The position numbers were made by a program, and so were the translations under genes. DNA of 64,000 nucleotides, taken from Bacillota bacterium (GTDB taxonomy: Bacteria; Bacillota; Clostridia; Lachnospirales; Lachnospiraceae). Position 1 is the stretch's first letter; each line of letters opens with the position of its first letter. The stretch lies in assembly GCA_023423335.1 (NCBI GenBank), contig JAFAFU010000067.1, positions 62,001 through 126,000 of the forward strand, in the 5' to 3' direction. Below, one piece after another: positions 33,774 through 42,785 of the stretch. The notes below the pieces were generated by a model. It worked only from the letters and a program-made list of their open reading frames with translations, did no database searches and had not been told where the DNA came from.

Positions 33774-34280
33774 ATGGACAACTATCTCAGAGTCGGAGTC
33801 ATCTCAACCACCCATGGGATCAAAGGAGAAGTAAAGGTTTTTCCTACGACGGATGATATTGAACGTTTCAAGCAATTAAAGCAGGTATACCTTGATACCG
33901 GTAAGGATTATGTCCTGCTGGAAATCGAAGGTGTGAAATTCTTTAAGAAGATGGTCATCCTAAAGTTTAAGGGAATTGACGATATCAATGATATCGAGAA
34001 ATACCGGGGTAAGGATTTGCTGGTTACACGGGAAAATGCGGTAAAGCTAAATCCGGATGAATATTTTATTTATGATCTGATTGATTCCGAAGTAATCACA
34101 GAGGATGGGGTAACCCTGGGAAACCTTACAGAAATCCTCGCAACCGGTGCGAATGATGTCTATGTCGTTAAAACAGGGGAAAATAAAGAAATTCTTCTTC
34201 CTTGCATTAAGGAGTGCATCCTGGACGTTGACACAGAGCAAAAGAAAATTACGGTCCATATAATGGACGGATTAATATAA
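33774..34280 (+). CDS. rimM: 16S rRNA processing/ribosome maturation factor RimM
   Basis: Assists assembly of the 30S head around bS19 and 16S rRNA helices. The protein has 168 residues. The N-terminal domain begins YLRVGVISTTHGIKGEVKVF, the family signature. The C-terminal PRC-barrel domain (from about 95, YFIYDLIDSEVITEDGVTLG) ends with LLPCIKECILDVDTEQKKI. A GGAGG site lies before ATG 33774. The 281-bp gap upstream has small stems (TACGG-TTG-CCGTA at 33558, TATGCC-CTTAA-GGCATA at 33604) and no clear gene. trmD follows. Confidence 0.95.
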   Translation: MDNYLRVGVISTTHGIKGEVKVFPTTDDIERFKQLKQVYLDTGKDYVLLEIEGVKFFKKMVILKFKGIDDINDIEKYRGKDLLVTRENAVKLNPDEYFIYDLIDSEVITEDGVTLGNLTEILATGANDVYVVKTGENKEILLPCIKECILDVDTEQKKITVHIMDGLI

Positions 34281-34338
34281 ACCAACGCAAAGGACAGACC
34301 AAACGTGGTCTGTGTGAGAAGAAAGGTACGGTGGATTA

Positions 34339-35115
34339 ATGAATTTTCATGTACTTACCCTGTTTCCGGAGATGATACAGGCAGGTCTTAACACCAGCAT
34401 TACCGGGCGGGCAATCGAAAACGGCCTGATCTCGGTCAATACCGTCAATATCAGGGACTTTTGCACCAATAAGCATAACCGGGTGGACGATTATCCCTAT
34501 GGCGGCGGCGCCGGTATGGTGATGCAGGCCGAGCCGGTCTACCTGGCCTATGGTTATCTTGCCAACCATATCAGGATGAAGAAGGGAGAGCATACCCCCT
34601 ACCAAAAACCCAGGGTTATCTACGTAACACCCCAGGGAAGTATCTTTAACCAGGAAATGGCCAAGGAACTGGCTGCCGAGGAGGACCTGATTTTTCTATG
34701 CGGTCATTATGAGGGAATTGATGAGCGAGCTCTGGAATTGATTGTAACAGATAATGTCTCCATCGGAGACTATGTCCTTACGGGGGGTGAGCTCCCTGCC
34801 ATGGTTATGATTGATGCAATCTCAAGACTGATTTCGGGCGTTCTGAGTAATGAAACCTCCTCGGAATTCGAATCCTTAGAAGGTAATCTTCTCGAATATC
34901 CCCAATATACCCGACCGGAGGTATTCATGGGACACCGGGTACCGGAGGTGCTTTTATCCGGCCATCATGCTAAAGTTGATGCCTGGAGAAGGCAGCAGTC
35001 CATCCTTCGGACCTATGAGAGGCGGCCGGATCTCTTAGAGAAGGCCGAGCTGACCGAGGAGGAGCGGGAGTATCTGACCAGGTTGATCTTTCAGAAGAAT
35101 TATGATATATATTGA
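34339..35115 (+). CDS. trmD: tRNA (guanine-37-N1)-methyltransferase
   Basis: SPOUT-class methyltransferase modifying G37 of tRNAs to prevent frameshifts. The protein has 258 residues. Family motifs are MNFHVLTLFPEMI, YPYGGGAGMVMQ, the knot region LIFLCGHYEGIDERALE and SIGDYVLTGGELPAMVMIDA with the catalytic Asp in the following helix. It follows rimM after 58 bp that contain the small stem CAGACCA-AACG-TGGTCTG. rplS follows after a promoter. Confidence 0.96.
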   Translation: MNFHVLTLFPEMIQAGLNTSITGRAIENGLISVNTVNIRDFCTNKHNRVDDYPYGGGAGMVMQAEPVYLAYGYLANHIRMKKGEHTPYQKPRVIYVTPQGSIFNQEMAKELAAEEDLIFLCGHYEGIDERALELIVTDNVSIGDYVLTGGELPAMVMIDAISRLISGVLSNETSSEFESLEGNLLEYPQYTRPEVFMGHRVPEVLLSGHHAKVDAWRRQQSILRTYERRPDLLEKAELTEEEREYLTRLIFQKNYDIY

Positions 35116-35127
35116 TTGAAAAAGTAC

Positions 35128-35242
35128 TTGCATAGCAGGATTTTTTATGTTAAAGTAAATTGTTGTGAAATGGATGGTCCTCTGGTACACGGCGAACGCC
35201 ATAATCGTATTAAGAACATCAAAATTAATAGGAGGTCACAAG
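35128..35242 (+). promoter_or_regulatory. Promoter and leader of rplS
   Basis: TTGCAT (35128-35133), a 17-bp spacer and TAAAGT (35151-35156) form a moderate promoter. The roughly 80-nt leader contains GGC-GAAC-GCC (35191-35200). A ribosomal-protein leader (L19 type) is known at this position in Firmicutes, but I cannot confirm the match by eye. Confidence 0.4.
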
Positions 35243-35590
35243 ATGAACGATATTATTAAGGCAATTGAAGCCGAGCAGTTAAAGAAGGATGTAACTTCTT
35301 TCAATGTAGGTGATACGGTTCAGGTTTATGCAAAGGTAAAAGAGGGTAACCGTGAACGTTTACAGGTATTCGAAGGAACTGTTATTAAGAGACAAAACGG
35401 CGGATCAAGAGAGACTTTCACCGTTAGAAAATCTTCCAACGGCATCGGAGTTGAGAAAACCTGGCCGCTGCATAGCCCCAGCATTGATCGGATTGAAGTA
35501 ACCAGACGCGGTAAAGCAAGACGCGCTAAGCTGTTCTACCTTCGCGACAGAGTTGGTAAGAAGGCAAAGGTTAAGGAATTAATGAGATAG
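35243..35590 (+). CDS. rplS: 50S ribosomal protein bL19
   Basis: Large-subunit protein at the subunit interface, 115 residues. Signature regions are FNVGDTVQVYAKVKEGNRER, FEGTVIKRQNGGSRETFTVR and RRGKARRAKLFYLRDRVGKK. I chose ATG 35243 with AGGAGG 7 bp upstream; an upstream in-frame ATG at 35168 lies in the leader and adds residues not found in the family. A hairpin follows at 35626. Confidence 0.97.
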   Translation: MNDIIKAIEAEQLKKDVTSFNVGDTVQVYAKVKEGNRERLQVFEGTVIKRQNGGSRETFTVRKSSNGIGVEKTWPLHSPSIDRIEVTRRGKARRAKLFYLRDRVGKKAKVKELMR

Positions 35591-35625
35591 TTCAGTAAGG
35601 CTGTTGCATAATAGCTTTGAAGATA

Positions 35626-35688
35626 CAAGAGGCACCATACACTTCCTTTACACATTGTGTATATCCGGGAAGCATATCGTGCCTCTTG
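35626..35688 (+). terminator. Stem-loop terminator after rplS
   Basis: CAAGAGGCACCATACACTTCC pairs with GGAAGCATATCGTGCCTCTTG with three mismatches around a loop of about 21 nt. The T-run is poor (CTCTGTTATT), so efficiency is uncertain. Confidence 0.6.
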
Positions 35689-35718
35689 CTCTGTTATTAT
35701 GCCGCAGTTTTTTTAATC

Positions 35719-35925
35719 GTTACTGTTCACACCCTGGCCGGTAATACAACACTATGATTTCAACAAATGATTTTCGAAAAGGAGTATTTGTATTCGCCGG
35801 TATTTAGGCTCTGTCTGTTAGAGCCTTATGTACCGCTGCGTAATGCAACTAAGCGAAAGCGGCTCCGACTTCGGAAACATTTGCTGAAATCATATCATCA
35901 TTTTGGACAGGGTGTGAACTGTAAG
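35719..35925 (+). repeat. Palindromic MITE-like element, copy C, with 8-bp target-site duplication
   Basis: Terminal inverted repeats TTACTGTTCACACCCTGGCC (35720-35739) and the complement of TTACAGTTCACACCCTGTCC (35905-35924) match at 18 of 20. The exact direct repeat TTTTAATC flanks the element (35711-35718 and 35926-35933). The arms continue to pair inward (ATGATTTCAACAAATG with CATTTGCTGAAATCAT). The centre (about 35800-35861) has stems AGGCTC/GAGCCT and CCGCT/AGCGG and resembles the centre of copy B. No transposase gene; a non-autonomous mobile element is the best reading. Confidence 0.82.
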
Positions 35926-35965
35926 TTTTAATCCTCCGAATACTGTATGTTTCTGCCTTATGCAC

Positions 35966-35994
35966 TTGTATATTAACGGCATCTAAGTTATAAT
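35966..35994 (+). promoter_or_regulatory. Sigma-A promoter of lepB
   Basis: TTGTAT (35966-35971), 17 bp, TATAAT (35989-35994). It lies between the repeat element and the lepB start. Confidence 0.7.
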
Positions 35995-36069
35995 AATTTT
36001 GCAAATCCAAGTAATCCATTGTAATTGCTTTAAAAGAAACTCATCCTGCATTGAAGGAGAATATATATT

Positions 36070-36654
36070 ATGGATTTTGATTTTGACAGAGAGAGTAAAA
36101 AGCCGGTGGTCATGAAGATACTGATTGAAGTCTTCCTTTGGGTCGTACAGATCGCAGCCGTGATTTTTCTGGCTTATTTCATCATATACTATGCCTTGGA
36201 GAAAACGAATGTCATCGGCATCTCCATGGAGGGGACCTTATACAATGATGAACCGATCATCATTGATAAATTCAGCTACCGGATTTCCGATCCGAAACGG
36301 TTTGATGTTATCGTTTTCAAACAGGGCGGGAATGAACACAGCTATTATAACATCAAAAGAGTAATCGGTCTGCCCGGCGAAACCGTGCAACTCTTAGGCG
36401 GCTATATCCTGATAAACGGATTGGTGATTGAGGATATCGTAAATGCGGAGCCTATGATGAATTACGGCTTGGCAGAGGAGCTTATCACCCTGGAAGAGAA
36501 TGAATACTTTGTTCTGGGAGATAACCGCAACAACAGCGAGGACAGCCGGTTTGCCAGCATCGGTAACATCAGAAGGGAAGAGATCATCGGAAAGGCCTTC
36601 CTCCGTCTGTCCCCCTTTAACTTTATAAATAAATTAAATCTTAAGAAAGAATAG
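36070..36654 (+). CDS. lepB: Signal peptidase I
   Basis: Membrane serine protease that removes signal peptides from exported proteins. The protein has 194 residues. One N-terminal transmembrane helix (about 17-42) is followed by the catalytic Ser52 in IGISMEGTL and Lys96 in YNIKRVIGLPGE, then the box VLGDNRNNSEDSR. This is the short Gram-positive type. AAGGAGA precedes ATG 36070. rbgA follows after 13 bp. Confidence 0.95.
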   Translation: MDFDFDRESKKPVVMKILIEVFLWVVQIAAVIFLAYFIIYYALEKTNVIGISMEGTLYNDEPIIIDKFSYRISDPKRFDVIVFKQGGNEHSYYNIKRVIGLPGETVQLLGGYILINGLVIEDIVNAEPMMNYGLAEELITLEENEYFVLGDNRNNSEDSRFASIGNIRREEIIGKAFLRLSPFNFINKLNLKKE

Positions 36655-36667
36655 GATAAATAACAGT

Positions 36668-37552
36668 ATGAATTACCAATGGTATCCCGGTCATATGGCG
36701 AAAGCAAAGCGTATGATGCAGGAAAATATAAAGCTGATTGATGTAGTGATTGAATTGGTGGATGCGAGAATTCCCTTTTCCAGTAAAAACCCGGATATTG
36801 ACCGGCTGGCAAACGGAAAATCCCGCGTCATACTTTTGAATAAATATGATATGGCGGATCAAGGCAAAACGAATGCCTGGAAGGCATATTTTGAAAATAA
36901 AGGCTACTTTGCCGCTCTCGTTAATTCCAAAAACGGAACCGGCGTAAAACAGGTAAAGGATATTGTTTTTAAGGCCTGTGAAGCAAAAATCGAACGGGAC
37001 CGGAAGAGGGGCATTTTGAACCGGCCGGTTCGGGCTATGGTGGTGGGGATACCCAATGTGGGCAAATCCACCTTTATTAACAGCTTTGTCGGCAAAGCCA
37101 GTACAAAAACCGGGAATAAGCCCGGAGTGACCAAAGGTAAGCAATGGATCCGGCTGAATAATAACATTGAGCTGCTGGATACCCCGGGCATTCTATGGCC
37201 TAAATTCGAGGATCAGGCCGTGGGCCTTAAGCTGGCACTGATCGGTTCCATTAATGATACGATCATAAATACTACCGAGCTTTCCCTGGAGCTGATCCGG
37301 TTTTTAAGCACAAGCTATCCAGGGGCCCTGGAAGAACGTTATGGGCTGGAGCCCTTCGGGCTTTTGGAGGATATGACCGGTGCGGCATACGTTCTCGAAC
37401 AGATTGCCCTGAAACGCGGCTGCCTGATTAAGGGCGGCGAAGCAGATCTTGACCGGGCTGCTCTGTTGGTACTGGATGATTTCAGAAGCTTAAAGCTTGG
37501 CAATATCTCTTTGGAGGCTCCGGAAGCAAAGCGGACTCCGGCCGAAGAGTAA
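36668..37552 (+). CDS. rbgA: Ribosome biogenesis GTPase RbgA (YlqF)
   Basis: Circularly permuted GTPase for late assembly of the 50S subunit. The protein has 294 residues. The motif order is permuted: LLNKYDMAD (G4) comes first, then GIPNVGKSTFINSF (G1) and LLDTPGILWP (G3). The C-terminal ANTAR-like RNA-binding region follows (about 195-280). It begins MNYQWYPGHMAKAKRMM, diagnostic for the family. It lies between lepB and rnhB, the conserved order. Confidence 0.95.
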   Translation: MNYQWYPGHMAKAKRMMQENIKLIDVVIELVDARIPFSSKNPDIDRLANGKSRVILLNKYDMADQGKTNAWKAYFENKGYFAALVNSKNGTGVKQVKDIVFKACEAKIERDRKRGILNRPVRAMVVGIPNVGKSTFINSFVGKASTKTGNKPGVTKGKQWIRLNNNIELLDTPGILWPKFEDQAVGLKLALIGSINDTIINTTELSLELIRFLSTSYPGALEERYGLEPFGLLEDMTGAAYVLEQIALKRGCLIKGGEADLDRAALLVLDDFRSLKLGNISLEAPEAKRTPAEE

Positions 37553-37611
37553 TCCCTGTTATGTATCCGCCGGATGCACGGCAGCGGAGGGGAGACACCT
37601 AAGATAATCAT

Positions 37612-38418
37612 ATGGCTTTGGAGGATAAGAAGATGCAGATGGCTGCCGAGGGCAGGAACGAACCTAAGAAAATCTCAGAAATAAAGCTGGAGTTCATGCA
37701 GGCTAAAGAACTGGAGCTTACAGCCTTATTAAATAAATATGCGGAGGATGGCAGGAGCGGCGTCCTGACGATCTGCAAGCAATATAGAAATAAAATAGAG
37801 TCCTGGCAGAAGGAGCTTCTTCGTTTGGAGGTGCTGAAGAAATATGAAAGAAAGTATCAGGATTGCACCTACATATGCGGTATTGATGAGGTGGGCAGAG
37901 GTCCGTTTGCAGGACCGGTAATTGCCTGTGCGGTAATTCTGCCAAAGGATTGTGATATTCGATATATCAATGATTCGAAACAGCTCTCTGAGAAGAAGAG
38001 GGAAGAATTATTCGATGAAATCATAACAAAAGCGACAGCCTATGGCATAGGAAGTGTTCCCCCGGCCAGAATCGATGAGATCAACATTCTCCAGGCTACC
38101 TATGAAGCTATGCAGAAGGCTGTTCAGAATTTGCCTGTACAACCCGATATATTATTAAATGATGCCGTGACCATTCCCGGCATTAAGATCAGACAGGTCC
38201 CGATCATAAAAGGAGATGCGAAAAGCATCTCTATTGCCGCAGCAAGCATTGTAGCCAAGGTAACCAGGGATCGGCTGATGGTAGCTTATGATAAAATATT
38301 CCCCGGATATGACCTGGCAAATAATAAGGGCTATGGTTCCGCAAAGCATATTGAGGCCATCCGGAAGCTGGGTCTGACCCCAATCCACAGAAGAAGCTTT
38401 GTGAAGAACTTTACATAA
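37612..38418 (+). CDS. rnhB: Ribonuclease HII
   Basis: Removes ribonucleotides from DNA and RNA primers. The protein has 268 residues. An N-terminal helical extension (about 1-80) precedes the catalytic domain with YICGIDEVGRGPFAGPVIAC, ILLNDAVTIPGI, KGDAKSISIAAASIVAKVTR and GYGSAKHIEAI. The catalytic acidic residues are present. The distinct enzyme RNase HI is encoded at 56228. Confidence 0.95.
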   Translation: MALEDKKMQMAAEGRNEPKKISEIKLEFMQAKELELTALLNKYAEDGRSGVLTICKQYRNKIESWQKELLRLEVLKKYERKYQDCTYICGIDEVGRGPFAGPVIACAVILPKDCDIRYINDSKQLSEKKREELFDEIITKATAYGIGSVPPARIDEINILQATYEAMQKAVQNLPVQPDILLNDAVTIPGIKIRQVPIIKGDAKSISIAAASIVAKVTRDRLMVAYDKIFPGYDLANNKGYGSAKHIEAIRKLGLTPIHRRSFVKNFT

Positions 38419-38443
38419 AAGCATAACCGATCGGAGGATGCGG

Positions 38444-38752
38444 ATGGAGGAGCAGAAGAATATACGTAAACCAAAAACTGCCGTTGCCCTGTCCTATGAG
38501 CCGGAGCAGGAAGTACCGGTTGTTCTCGCAGCCGGGAAAGGCTATCTTGCCGAACGGATCATAGAGAGAGCGAAGGAAGCGGATATCCCTGTCCACAGGG
38601 ACGAGAAACTGGCAGAGCGTCTGTCAAAGGTGGAGCTTGGAGCCGGTATTCCGCCGGAGCTTTATGAGGTGGTGGCGGAAGTCCTGGTTTTTGTTGACCG
38701 GATGGACCGGATCAAGGAAAAACTGGATATGAATTCGGAGCAGCGGGAATAA
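38444..38752 (+). CDS. FlhB C-terminal-like protein (YlqH type)
   Basis: Protein of 102 residues resembling only the cytoplasmic tail of the flagellar/type III export protein FlhB: AVALSYEPEQEVPVVLAAGKGYLAERIIE, ADIPVHRDEKLAERL and VYEVVAEVL-like FVDRM. The autocleavage motif NPTH is absent. Such stand-alone genes (ylqH) lie beside rnhB in many Firmicutes without flagella; function unknown. ATG 38444 is chosen with GGAGG 6 bp upstream; ATG 38438 touches the site. Confidence 0.85.
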   Translation: MEEQKNIRKPKTAVALSYEPEQEVPVVLAAGKGYLAERIIERAKEADIPVHRDEKLAERLSKVELGAGIPPELYEVVAEVLVFVDRMDRIKEKLDMNSEQRE

Positions 38753-38759
38753 GATACGA

Positions 38760-39122
38760 ATGAGGGAGACCTTGAATAAGAGAGAAGTCGGAACAAGATT
38801 TGAACAGAAAGCGGCAGATTTTCTGATTAACAGCGGCTATAGCATTCTTGACCATAATTTCAGCTGCAGAACCGGAGAGATAGACCTTATTGCCAAAACA
38901 GAGGGCTATCTGTGTTTTATTGAGGTCAAATACCGTTCCAGTACCTATAATGGATTTCCGTCGGAAGCAATTAACAAAAGGAAGATTCTGAAAATCATCC
39001 GAACCTCCCAGTATTATATGCTGGTTCATCATATCCCGCAGGATACTCCCTGCCGCTTCGATGTCGTGGTCATCCTGGAGAATGAAATATCCCTGATTAA
39101 GAATGCCTTTGACGGCTTATAA
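38760..39122 (+). CDS. UPF0102 family endonuclease-like protein YraN
   Basis: Protein of 120 residues with a restriction-endonuclease-like fold. Motifs are GTRFEQKAADFLINSGY, the nuclease-like core CRTGEIDLIAKTEGYLCFIEVKYR and INKRKILKII. The family is conserved next to rnhB and ylqH; function is not settled. A TTG at 38772 after GAGGGAG is an alternative start. Confidence 0.88.
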   Translation: MRETLNKREVGTRFEQKAADFLINSGYSILDHNFSCRTGEIDLIAKTEGYLCFIEVKYRSSTYNGFPSEAINKRKILKIIRTSQYYMLVHHIPQDTPCRFDVVVILENEISLIKNAFDGL

Positions 39123-39173
39123 ACTCATACGGACAGCTATGGACTTAAATTCTGGTATTCAGGAAGGAAGCAT

Positions 39174-40034
39174 ATGAAATTTCATAACAATCACTTGGCA
39201 AGCATTGACTATAGCTTAGCAGTGCCATATATCACATTTCCCGCTTTATCTGCAATCCCCTATATCCGACATGGATTTTCAACCAGGCTTGGCGGAGTCA
39301 GTCAGGGGATTTTTGAGTCTATGAACTTAGGCTCTGATTCCTCAACCGACACGGATTCTCCGGAGAATATCCGGATCAATTTCGAACGGATTTCCTCCAG
39401 TATCGGCATTGACCCTCACTCCATCGTGGTCTCAAAGCAGGTACATAAAACGAATATCCGTCCGGTAACCTTAAGGGACCGGGGTAAGGGACTGTATGCT
39501 CCCAGGGATTATGACGAGGTGGATGGACTGATTACGAATCAGCCCGGAATAACCCTGGTCACAAAATATGCGGACTGTGTCCCTCTGTTTTTCGTGGATA
39601 CGAGGAACAAAGCCATCGGCCTGACCCATTCCGGCTGGAGGGGCACCGTCAGCAAAATCGGAAGGATAACGGTTCAGGAAATGAAAAAATATTACGGCAC
39701 GGAACCGGAGGATTTGACCGCCATAATCGGCCCGTCCATCTGCGGTGACTGTTATGAGGTCGGTAATGAAGTGGCGCAAACCTTTGAGGATGCCTTTGCA
39801 AATAATGGTTACAATATGAATAAAATTCTAAATAAAAACAGAAATGGCAGCTTCCAGCTGGATTTATGGGAAGCAAACCGCGGGATCTTACGGGAGGCGG
39901 GTCTTAGGGAAGACCGGATTCATGTCTCCTCTGTCTGTACCGCCTGCAATGCGGAGCTTCTCTTTTCTCATAGAAAAACCGGAGGAAAGAGAGGCAGTCT
40001 GGCTGCTTTCCTAGCCATCACAGAAGCGGGATAG
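39174..40034 (+). CDS. pgeF: Peptidoglycan editing factor PgeF / polyphenol oxidase family (YlmD/YfiH)
   Basis: Laccase-domain protein of 286 residues. Metal-site motifs are TKYADCVPLFFVD, THSGWRGTVSKI and GPSICGDCYEVG, with the C-terminal CTACNAELLFSHRK and GGKRGSLAAFLA. Members are reported to act as purine nucleoside phosphorylases or to prevent incorporation of wrong residues in peptidoglycan; which applies here is open. The ATG follows GGAAGGAAG. The next gene is 12 bp away. Confidence 0.9.
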   Translation: MKFHNNHLASIDYSLAVPYITFPALSAIPYIRHGFSTRLGGVSQGIFESMNLGSDSSTDTDSPENIRINFERISSSIGIDPHSIVVSKQVHKTNIRPVTLRDRGKGLYAPRDYDEVDGLITNQPGITLVTKYADCVPLFFVDTRNKAIGLTHSGWRGTVSKIGRITVQEMKKYYGTEPEDLTAIIGPSICGDCYEVGNEVAQTFEDAFANNGYNMNKILNKNRNGSFQLDLWEANRGILREAGLREDRIHVSSVCTACNAELLFSHRKTGGKRGSLAAFLAITEAG

Positions 40035-40046
40035 AAGAAGAGAGAA

Positions 40047-41378
40047 ATGGTGTATGATATGAAGAAAAAAGCGCACATTATTAAAGAGATCGAAGCCGGC
40101 AGCATAGCTGAAGAGCTGGAGCTTACTCCGGGAGATGAACTGATCTCTGTCAATGATAAAAGGATTAAGGATGTCTTCGATTACCATTACCTGATCAAGG
40201 ACGATTTCCTGAAGGTCGTGGTCCAAAAACCGGATGGGGAAGAGTGGGAGCTGGAGATTGAGAAGGATTATGAGGATGACCTGGGCATTGTATTTGAAGA
40301 AGGGCTGATGGATGAATACCGTTCCTGCCGCAACAAATGCATCTTCTGCTTTATCGACCAAATGCCGCCCGGAATGAGGGACACTTTATATTTTAAGGAC
40401 GACGACGCAAGACTATCCTTTCTGCAGGGCAATTATATTACCCTGACCAATATGAGTGACGAGGAGATTGACCGGATTTTATTCTACCGATTATCTCCCA
40501 TCAATATATCCGTTCATACAACGAATGAAGAACTCCGCTGCAGAATGCTTCATAACCGCTTTGCCGGAAGCGCTCTTCAGAAGATAAAGAAGCTCAAGGA
40601 CGGCGGTATTACGATGAACGGGCAGATTGTTCTGTGCAAGGGCTGGAATGACGGAGAAGAATTGGAACGAACGATCCATGATCTGGCTGCATTTTTACCG
40701 GAAATGCAAAGCGTTTCCGTTGTTCCCGTCGGACTGACCAAATACCGTAAGGGTCTTGCCCGGCTCGAAAAATTTACGAAAGAGGATTCTCTGCAGGTAC
40801 TTGAAATAATCCATCGCTGGCAGGATATCTTTTTAAGTAATTATAACACCCGCTTTATCCATGGGGGAGATGAATGGTATATCAATGCCGGACTTCCCGT
40901 CCCGGAGGCCTCCTCCTATGAAGGCTATCTGCAAATTGAGAATGGGGTAGGGATGCTCCGTTCCTTCCGGGATGAATTCGTGGAGCATTTAAGGGAGCTT
41001 GCCGGAGATGACCGGAAGAAGGAGATCTCCATGGTAACCGGAGTTCTGGCGACACCCTTTATGGAGCAGCTTCTTTTGCTGTTTAAGACTAAGTTTCCTA
41101 ATATCACAGTAAGGCTGTATACCATCCGGAATGATTTCTTCGGCGAGAATATCACGGTGGCAGGCCTGATTACCGGAGGAGATATCATCCGTCAGCTTAA
41201 GGGTCTTCCTCTGGGAGAATATCTGATGCTCCCGGACTCATTACTCCGGAACGGTGAGACCGTTCTGTTGGATGATGTGACTGTGGAGGATATGGAAAAC
41301 GCTTTACAAACCAGAATCCGTATTGTACAATCAGATGGAAACTTTTTTCTTGATACCCTGATCGGACCGGTATCATAA
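40047..41378 (+). CDS. DUF512 radical-SAM/PDZ protein (NsiR/YtqA-like, der-associated)
   Basis: Protein of 443 residues. An N-terminal PDZ-like domain (about 5-75, IEAGSIAEELELTPGDELIS) is followed by a radical SAM core with the cluster motif CRNKCIFC (Cys94, Cys98, Cys101) and FIDQMPPGMRDTLYFKDDDA, then the DUF512 region. The reaction is unknown. It lies directly upstream of der in many Clostridia, as here, suggesting a link to ribosome assembly or to der expression. ATG 40059 is an alternative start. Confidence 0.88.
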   Translation: MVYDMKKKAHIIKEIEAGSIAEELELTPGDELISVNDKRIKDVFDYHYLIKDDFLKVVVQKPDGEEWELEIEKDYEDDLGIVFEEGLMDEYRSCRNKCIFCFIDQMPPGMRDTLYFKDDDARLSFLQGNYITLTNMSDEEIDRILFYRLSPINISVHTTNEELRCRMLHNRFAGSALQKIKKLKDGGITMNGQIVLCKGWNDGEELERTIHDLAAFLPEMQSVSVVPVGLTKYRKGLARLEKFTKEDSLQVLEIIHRWQDIFLSNYNTRFIHGGDEWYINAGLPVPEASSYEGYLQIENGVGMLRSFRDEFVEHLRELAGDDRKKEISMVTGVLATPFMEQLLLLFKTKFPNITVRLYTIRNDFFGENITVAGLITGGDIIRQLKGLPLGEYLMLPDSLLRNGETVLLDDVTVEDMENALQTRIRIVQSDGNFFLDTLIGPVS

Positions 41379-41458
41379 TTCGTCCGATCAGCCTTTATCC
41401 GGTATCATAAATTCCTTTGGAGCTTTTGTTCCATTCATTATAAAAGCAGGAGAATAGT

Positions 41459-42784
41459 ATGAGCAGACCAATTGTAGCCATTGTCGGCAGGCCGAATGTA
41501 GGAAAATCCACCCTGTTTAATGCCCTGGCCGGAGAACGAATCTCCATCGTCAAGGATTATCCGGGGGTTACCAGAGACCGTATTTATGCCGATGTTACCT
41601 GGCTGAATACACAATTTACAATGATAGATACCGGAGGTATTGAGCCGGACAGCAAGGATGCGATGCTGTCCTATATGAGACAGCAGGCAGAAATCGCCAT
41701 TGAAACTGCTGATGTCATCGTTTTTCTGACGGATGTCCGTCAGGGCCTGGTGGATTCCGACTCCAAGGTAGCCGATATGCTGCGAAGGAGCGGTAAGCCT
41801 GTAGTTCTGGTGGTCAATAAGGTGGATCATTTTGAAAAGCTGATGCCGGATGTCTATGAATTTTATAACTTAGGCATCGGGGAACCCTTTCCGATCTCAG
41901 CCTCCTCGAAGCTCGGCTTCGGTGAGATGCTGGATGAGGTAGTAAAGCATTTCAAATCAGGCAATACCGAAGAAGCCGCGGACGAACGTCCCCGGATTGC
42001 CATCGTCGGAAAGCCGAATGTGGGAAAATCCTCCATCATCAATAAATTAGTTGGCGAGAATCGTGTGATCGTATCGAATATTGCCGGTACGACCAGGGAT
42101 GCGGTGGATACCCCGATCCGCCGTAACGGGAAGGAATATATCCTGATTGATACCGCCGGACTCAGAAGAAAAAGCAAAATCAAGGAAGAACTGGAACGCT
42201 TCAGCATAATCCGTACCGTATCCGCCGTAGAACGGGCCGATGTCGTCGTACTGGTAATTGATGCCGAGGAGGGTGTTACCGAGCAGGATGCAAAAATTGC
42301 CGGTATTGCCCATGAACGGGGTAAGGGTATTGTGATCGCAGTAAACAAATGGGATCTGATTGAGAAAAACAATAAAACCGTAAATGAGTACACCAGGGAT
42401 ATCAAGGAGACGTTAGCCTATATGCCCTATGCGGAACTTTTGTTCATATCGGCAGAGACAGGCCAGAGGCTCCATAAGCTGTTTGAGGTCATTGAGGTTG
42501 TGATCCAGAATCAGAATCTTCGAATCTCCACCGGTGTGCTGAACGAGATTATGGCGGAGGCAATCGCCCTTCAGCAGCCGCCCTCGGACAAAGGAAAGCG
42601 TCTGAAGCTATATTATATTACCCAGGTTTCCGTAAAGCCGCCCACCTTTGTTATCTTTGTTAATGACAAGGAACTGATGCATTTTTCTTACACCAGATAT
42701 ATTGAGAATAAAATAAGGGAAGCCTTCGGTTTTTCCGGGACTTCACTCAAATTCATTATCAGGGAGCGAAAGGAGAACGCTTAA
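41459..42784 (+). CDS. der: Ribosome biogenesis GTPase Der (EngA)
   Basis: Tandem-GTPase for 50S assembly, 441 residues. The first G domain has GRPNVGKSTLFNALAGERIS, DTGGIEP and NKVDHFE. The second has GKPNVGKSSIINKLVGENRV, DTAGLRRKS and NKWDLIE. A C-terminal KH-like domain (about 355-437) follows. CAGGAGA precedes ATG 41459. plsY begins 1 bp after the stop codon. Confidence 0.97.
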   Translation: MSRPIVAIVGRPNVGKSTLFNALAGERISIVKDYPGVTRDRIYADVTWLNTQFTMIDTGGIEPDSKDAMLSYMRQQAEIAIETADVIVFLTDVRQGLVDSDSKVADMLRRSGKPVVLVVNKVDHFEKLMPDVYEFYNLGIGEPFPISASSKLGFGEMLDEVVKHFKSGNTEEAADERPRIAIVGKPNVGKSSIINKLVGENRVIVSNIAGTTRDAVDTPIRRNGKEYILIDTAGLRRKSKIKEELERFSIIRTVSAVERADVVVLVIDAEEGVTEQDAKIAGIAHERGKGIVIAVNKWDLIEKNNKTVNEYTRDIKETLAYMPYAELLFISAETGQRLHKLFEVIEVVIQNQNLRISTGVLNEIMAEAIALQQPPSDKGKRLKLYYITQVSVKPPTFVIFVNDKELMHFSYTRYIENKIREAFGFSGTSLKFIIRERKENA

Positions 42785-42785
42785 A

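Larger units (their letters stand above)
35591..36069. other. Intergenic region between rplS and lepB
   Basis: A 479-bp gap. It holds a terminator-like stem (35626-35688), a palindromic MITE-like element with target-site duplication (35711-35933) and a sigma-A promoter for lepB (35966-35994), all listed separately. No gene is seen. Confidence 0.7.

Noticed and set aside
33605..33856. 83-codon open frame overlapping the start of rimM
   Set aside because: It overlaps rimM in another frame, no family is recognised and no ribosome-binding site is seen. The small palindromes in it are better read as leader structure.
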